Origin: Bacteroidota bacterium
GTDB taxonomy: Bacteria; Bacteroidota; Bacteroidia; AKYH767-A; OLB10
Direction of reading: 5' to 3'
Assembly (NCBI GenBank): GCA_016714005.1
Contig: JADJOA010000011.1
Location: 19,492-83,491, forward strand
DNA length: 64,000 nucleotides
The notes beneath the pieces were generated by a model that was not told where the DNA came from, ran no database searches, and saw nothing but the letters and a program-made list of their open reading frames with translations. Positions 63,235 through 64,000 of the stretch are shown piece by piece. Positions within the stretch are counted from its first letter, which is position 1. Every line of letters begins with the position of its first letter. The position numbers and the translations under genes were made by a program.

Positions 63235-64000
63235 CTACTCCAGTTTCATAAATCTTGCATACCCATTACCCTTCTGAGAACTCAAGCTAACCACATATAA
63301 ACCTGCTTTTAAAAATGAAACATCTAATTGTATTGGCGTTTGCGTGTTAACTATTTGTTTTTGGTAAACTGTTTCTCCTAAGGTATTTACAATTTTTAAA
63401 TTTGATGTTGCAATAAAAGTACCTCGCCCTGTTTTAATTGTAATTGTTTCTTTTGATGGGTTGGGGTATGCGCTTAGCGTTATATTTTCATTAGCTTGCT
63501 CATTAAAAATATTTGTAACAGTGTTGCTGTACTTAGCAAGGAAAATACTTTCATTACCTGTTTGAAGTGTATACGTGGCATTGCCTGGTCCAGGGTCTAA
63601 GTCTATGGAGTTTGTAAAATAGCCTGTAAGGTAAATACCACTACCAATTGGAGATAGGGCTATGCTGTTACCCGCATCTGGGTAAGTTGAACCCATACTT
63701 TTTGCCCATAGAAAATTAGCCAAGTTGTCGTATTTTGCAAAGAATATATCATAGGTAGAACCTCCAACCTGCTCTGAAAGAAAATATGTTAGGGCTGGAT
63801 CAAAATCAGCGGTACCTGAAAACAATCCAGTCAAATACAAATAATCATTACCATCAATAGCGATATCAATCGCAACTTTCTGCCAGAAGTATTAGCAATA
63901 TTTTAGCAAAAATATAATTCAAATTTTGAGTCATACCTTGCAAAAAAATACTTCTCGTATTACTTCCCCAAGGGAGATACCAAATTCATAATAAGTGGCT
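63235..64000 (-). CDS. Secreted DxDP-repeat T9SS protein, C-terminal part (5' end outside window, frame breaks)
   Basis: The last about 250 residues of a protein of the same type as the gene at 59585. Visible are YLYLTGLFSGTADFDP, SIDLDPGPGNATYTL and a T9SS type A sorting domain (AYPNPSKETITIKTGRG, FLKAGLYVVSLSS, ending ARFMKLE). Upstream of 63880 the frame is broken once or more (readable as KIANTSGRKVAIDIAID). It runs off the window. Confidence 0.78.

Noticed and set aside
1..64000. CRISPR array, prophage or insertion sequence
   Set aside because: No regularly spaced repeats, transposase, integrase or phage structural gene was found on either strand.

Overview
The window is chromosomal DNA of a member of the Bacteroidota, most like the Chitinophagales/Sphingobacteriales side of the phylum. 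The evidence is low GC, almost no Shine-Dalgarno sequences, candidate TAnnTTTG promoter elements, type IX secretion (T9SS) C-terminal sorting domains, paired rhomboid proteases, an OstA-like protein, a GH3 to beta-lactamase fusion and a bifunctional RibBA. I see no prophage, transposase, CRISPR array, plasmid gene or restriction/defence island. It reads as ordinary core genome with a few glycan-related patches.

The dominant technical feature is a high density of one- or two-base indels, nearly always in homopolymers or short repeats. They break about 20 genes, including essential ones (gyrA, clpC, purL, ndk, icd). I read these as sequencing or assembly errors and annotate each gene at its full repaired span, stating where the frame is lost.

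Layout. 1-5.8 kb: the end of a thioredoxin-like gene, then a co-directional cluster of a GH35 beta-galactosidase and two GH29 alpha-L-fucosidases. 5.8-9.2 kb: gap and an OstA-like gene (minus), and an inositol-monophosphatase-family gene. 9.3-15.3 kb: a lipoprotein, then a TPR protein and an outer-membrane barrel protein in tandem. 15.3-18.2 kb: the GH3/beta-lactamase fusion. 18.3-24 kb: a GT4 glycosyltransferase, smpB, fabI, recN, ribBA. 24-28.4 kb: small lipoprotein, fmt, sirtuin, UPF0316 protein, tsaE, NADP-isocitrate dehydrogenase. 28.6-30.5 kb: mazG-trmD-rplS (minus). 30.7-37.3 kb: a repetitive T9SS surface protein, an O-antigen ligase-like protein divergent from a Wzz-like protein, and an SRPBCC protein. 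37.4-44.2 kb: clpC (minus), gyrA and a TPR protein (plus), tRNA-Leu(GAG). 44.3-50.6 kb: purL, two tandem paralogous membrane proteins, a DUF4142 lipoprotein, a nucleobase deaminase. 50.6-56.2 kb: an ABC-2 exporter pair, an Smr-domain protein, an orphan histidine kinase, ndk. 56.2-64 kb: an esterase, a probable bacterial ALG10/DIE2-like glucosyltransferase, a PF10023-type aminopeptidase, a 46-residue His-rich membrane protein, two DxDP-repeat T9SS proteins flanking a pair of rhomboid proteases.

How they fit together: most genes serve housekeeping (translation, nucleotide and cofactor synthesis, lipid synthesis, DNA repair). The accessory theme is the cell surface: periplasmic or secreted glycosidases for fucosylated galactosides, muropeptide recycling, O-antigen chain control and ligation, and secreted T9SS proteins. 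The least familiar items are the ALG10-like enzyme, the tandem membrane paralogs and two very short membrane-protein genes.
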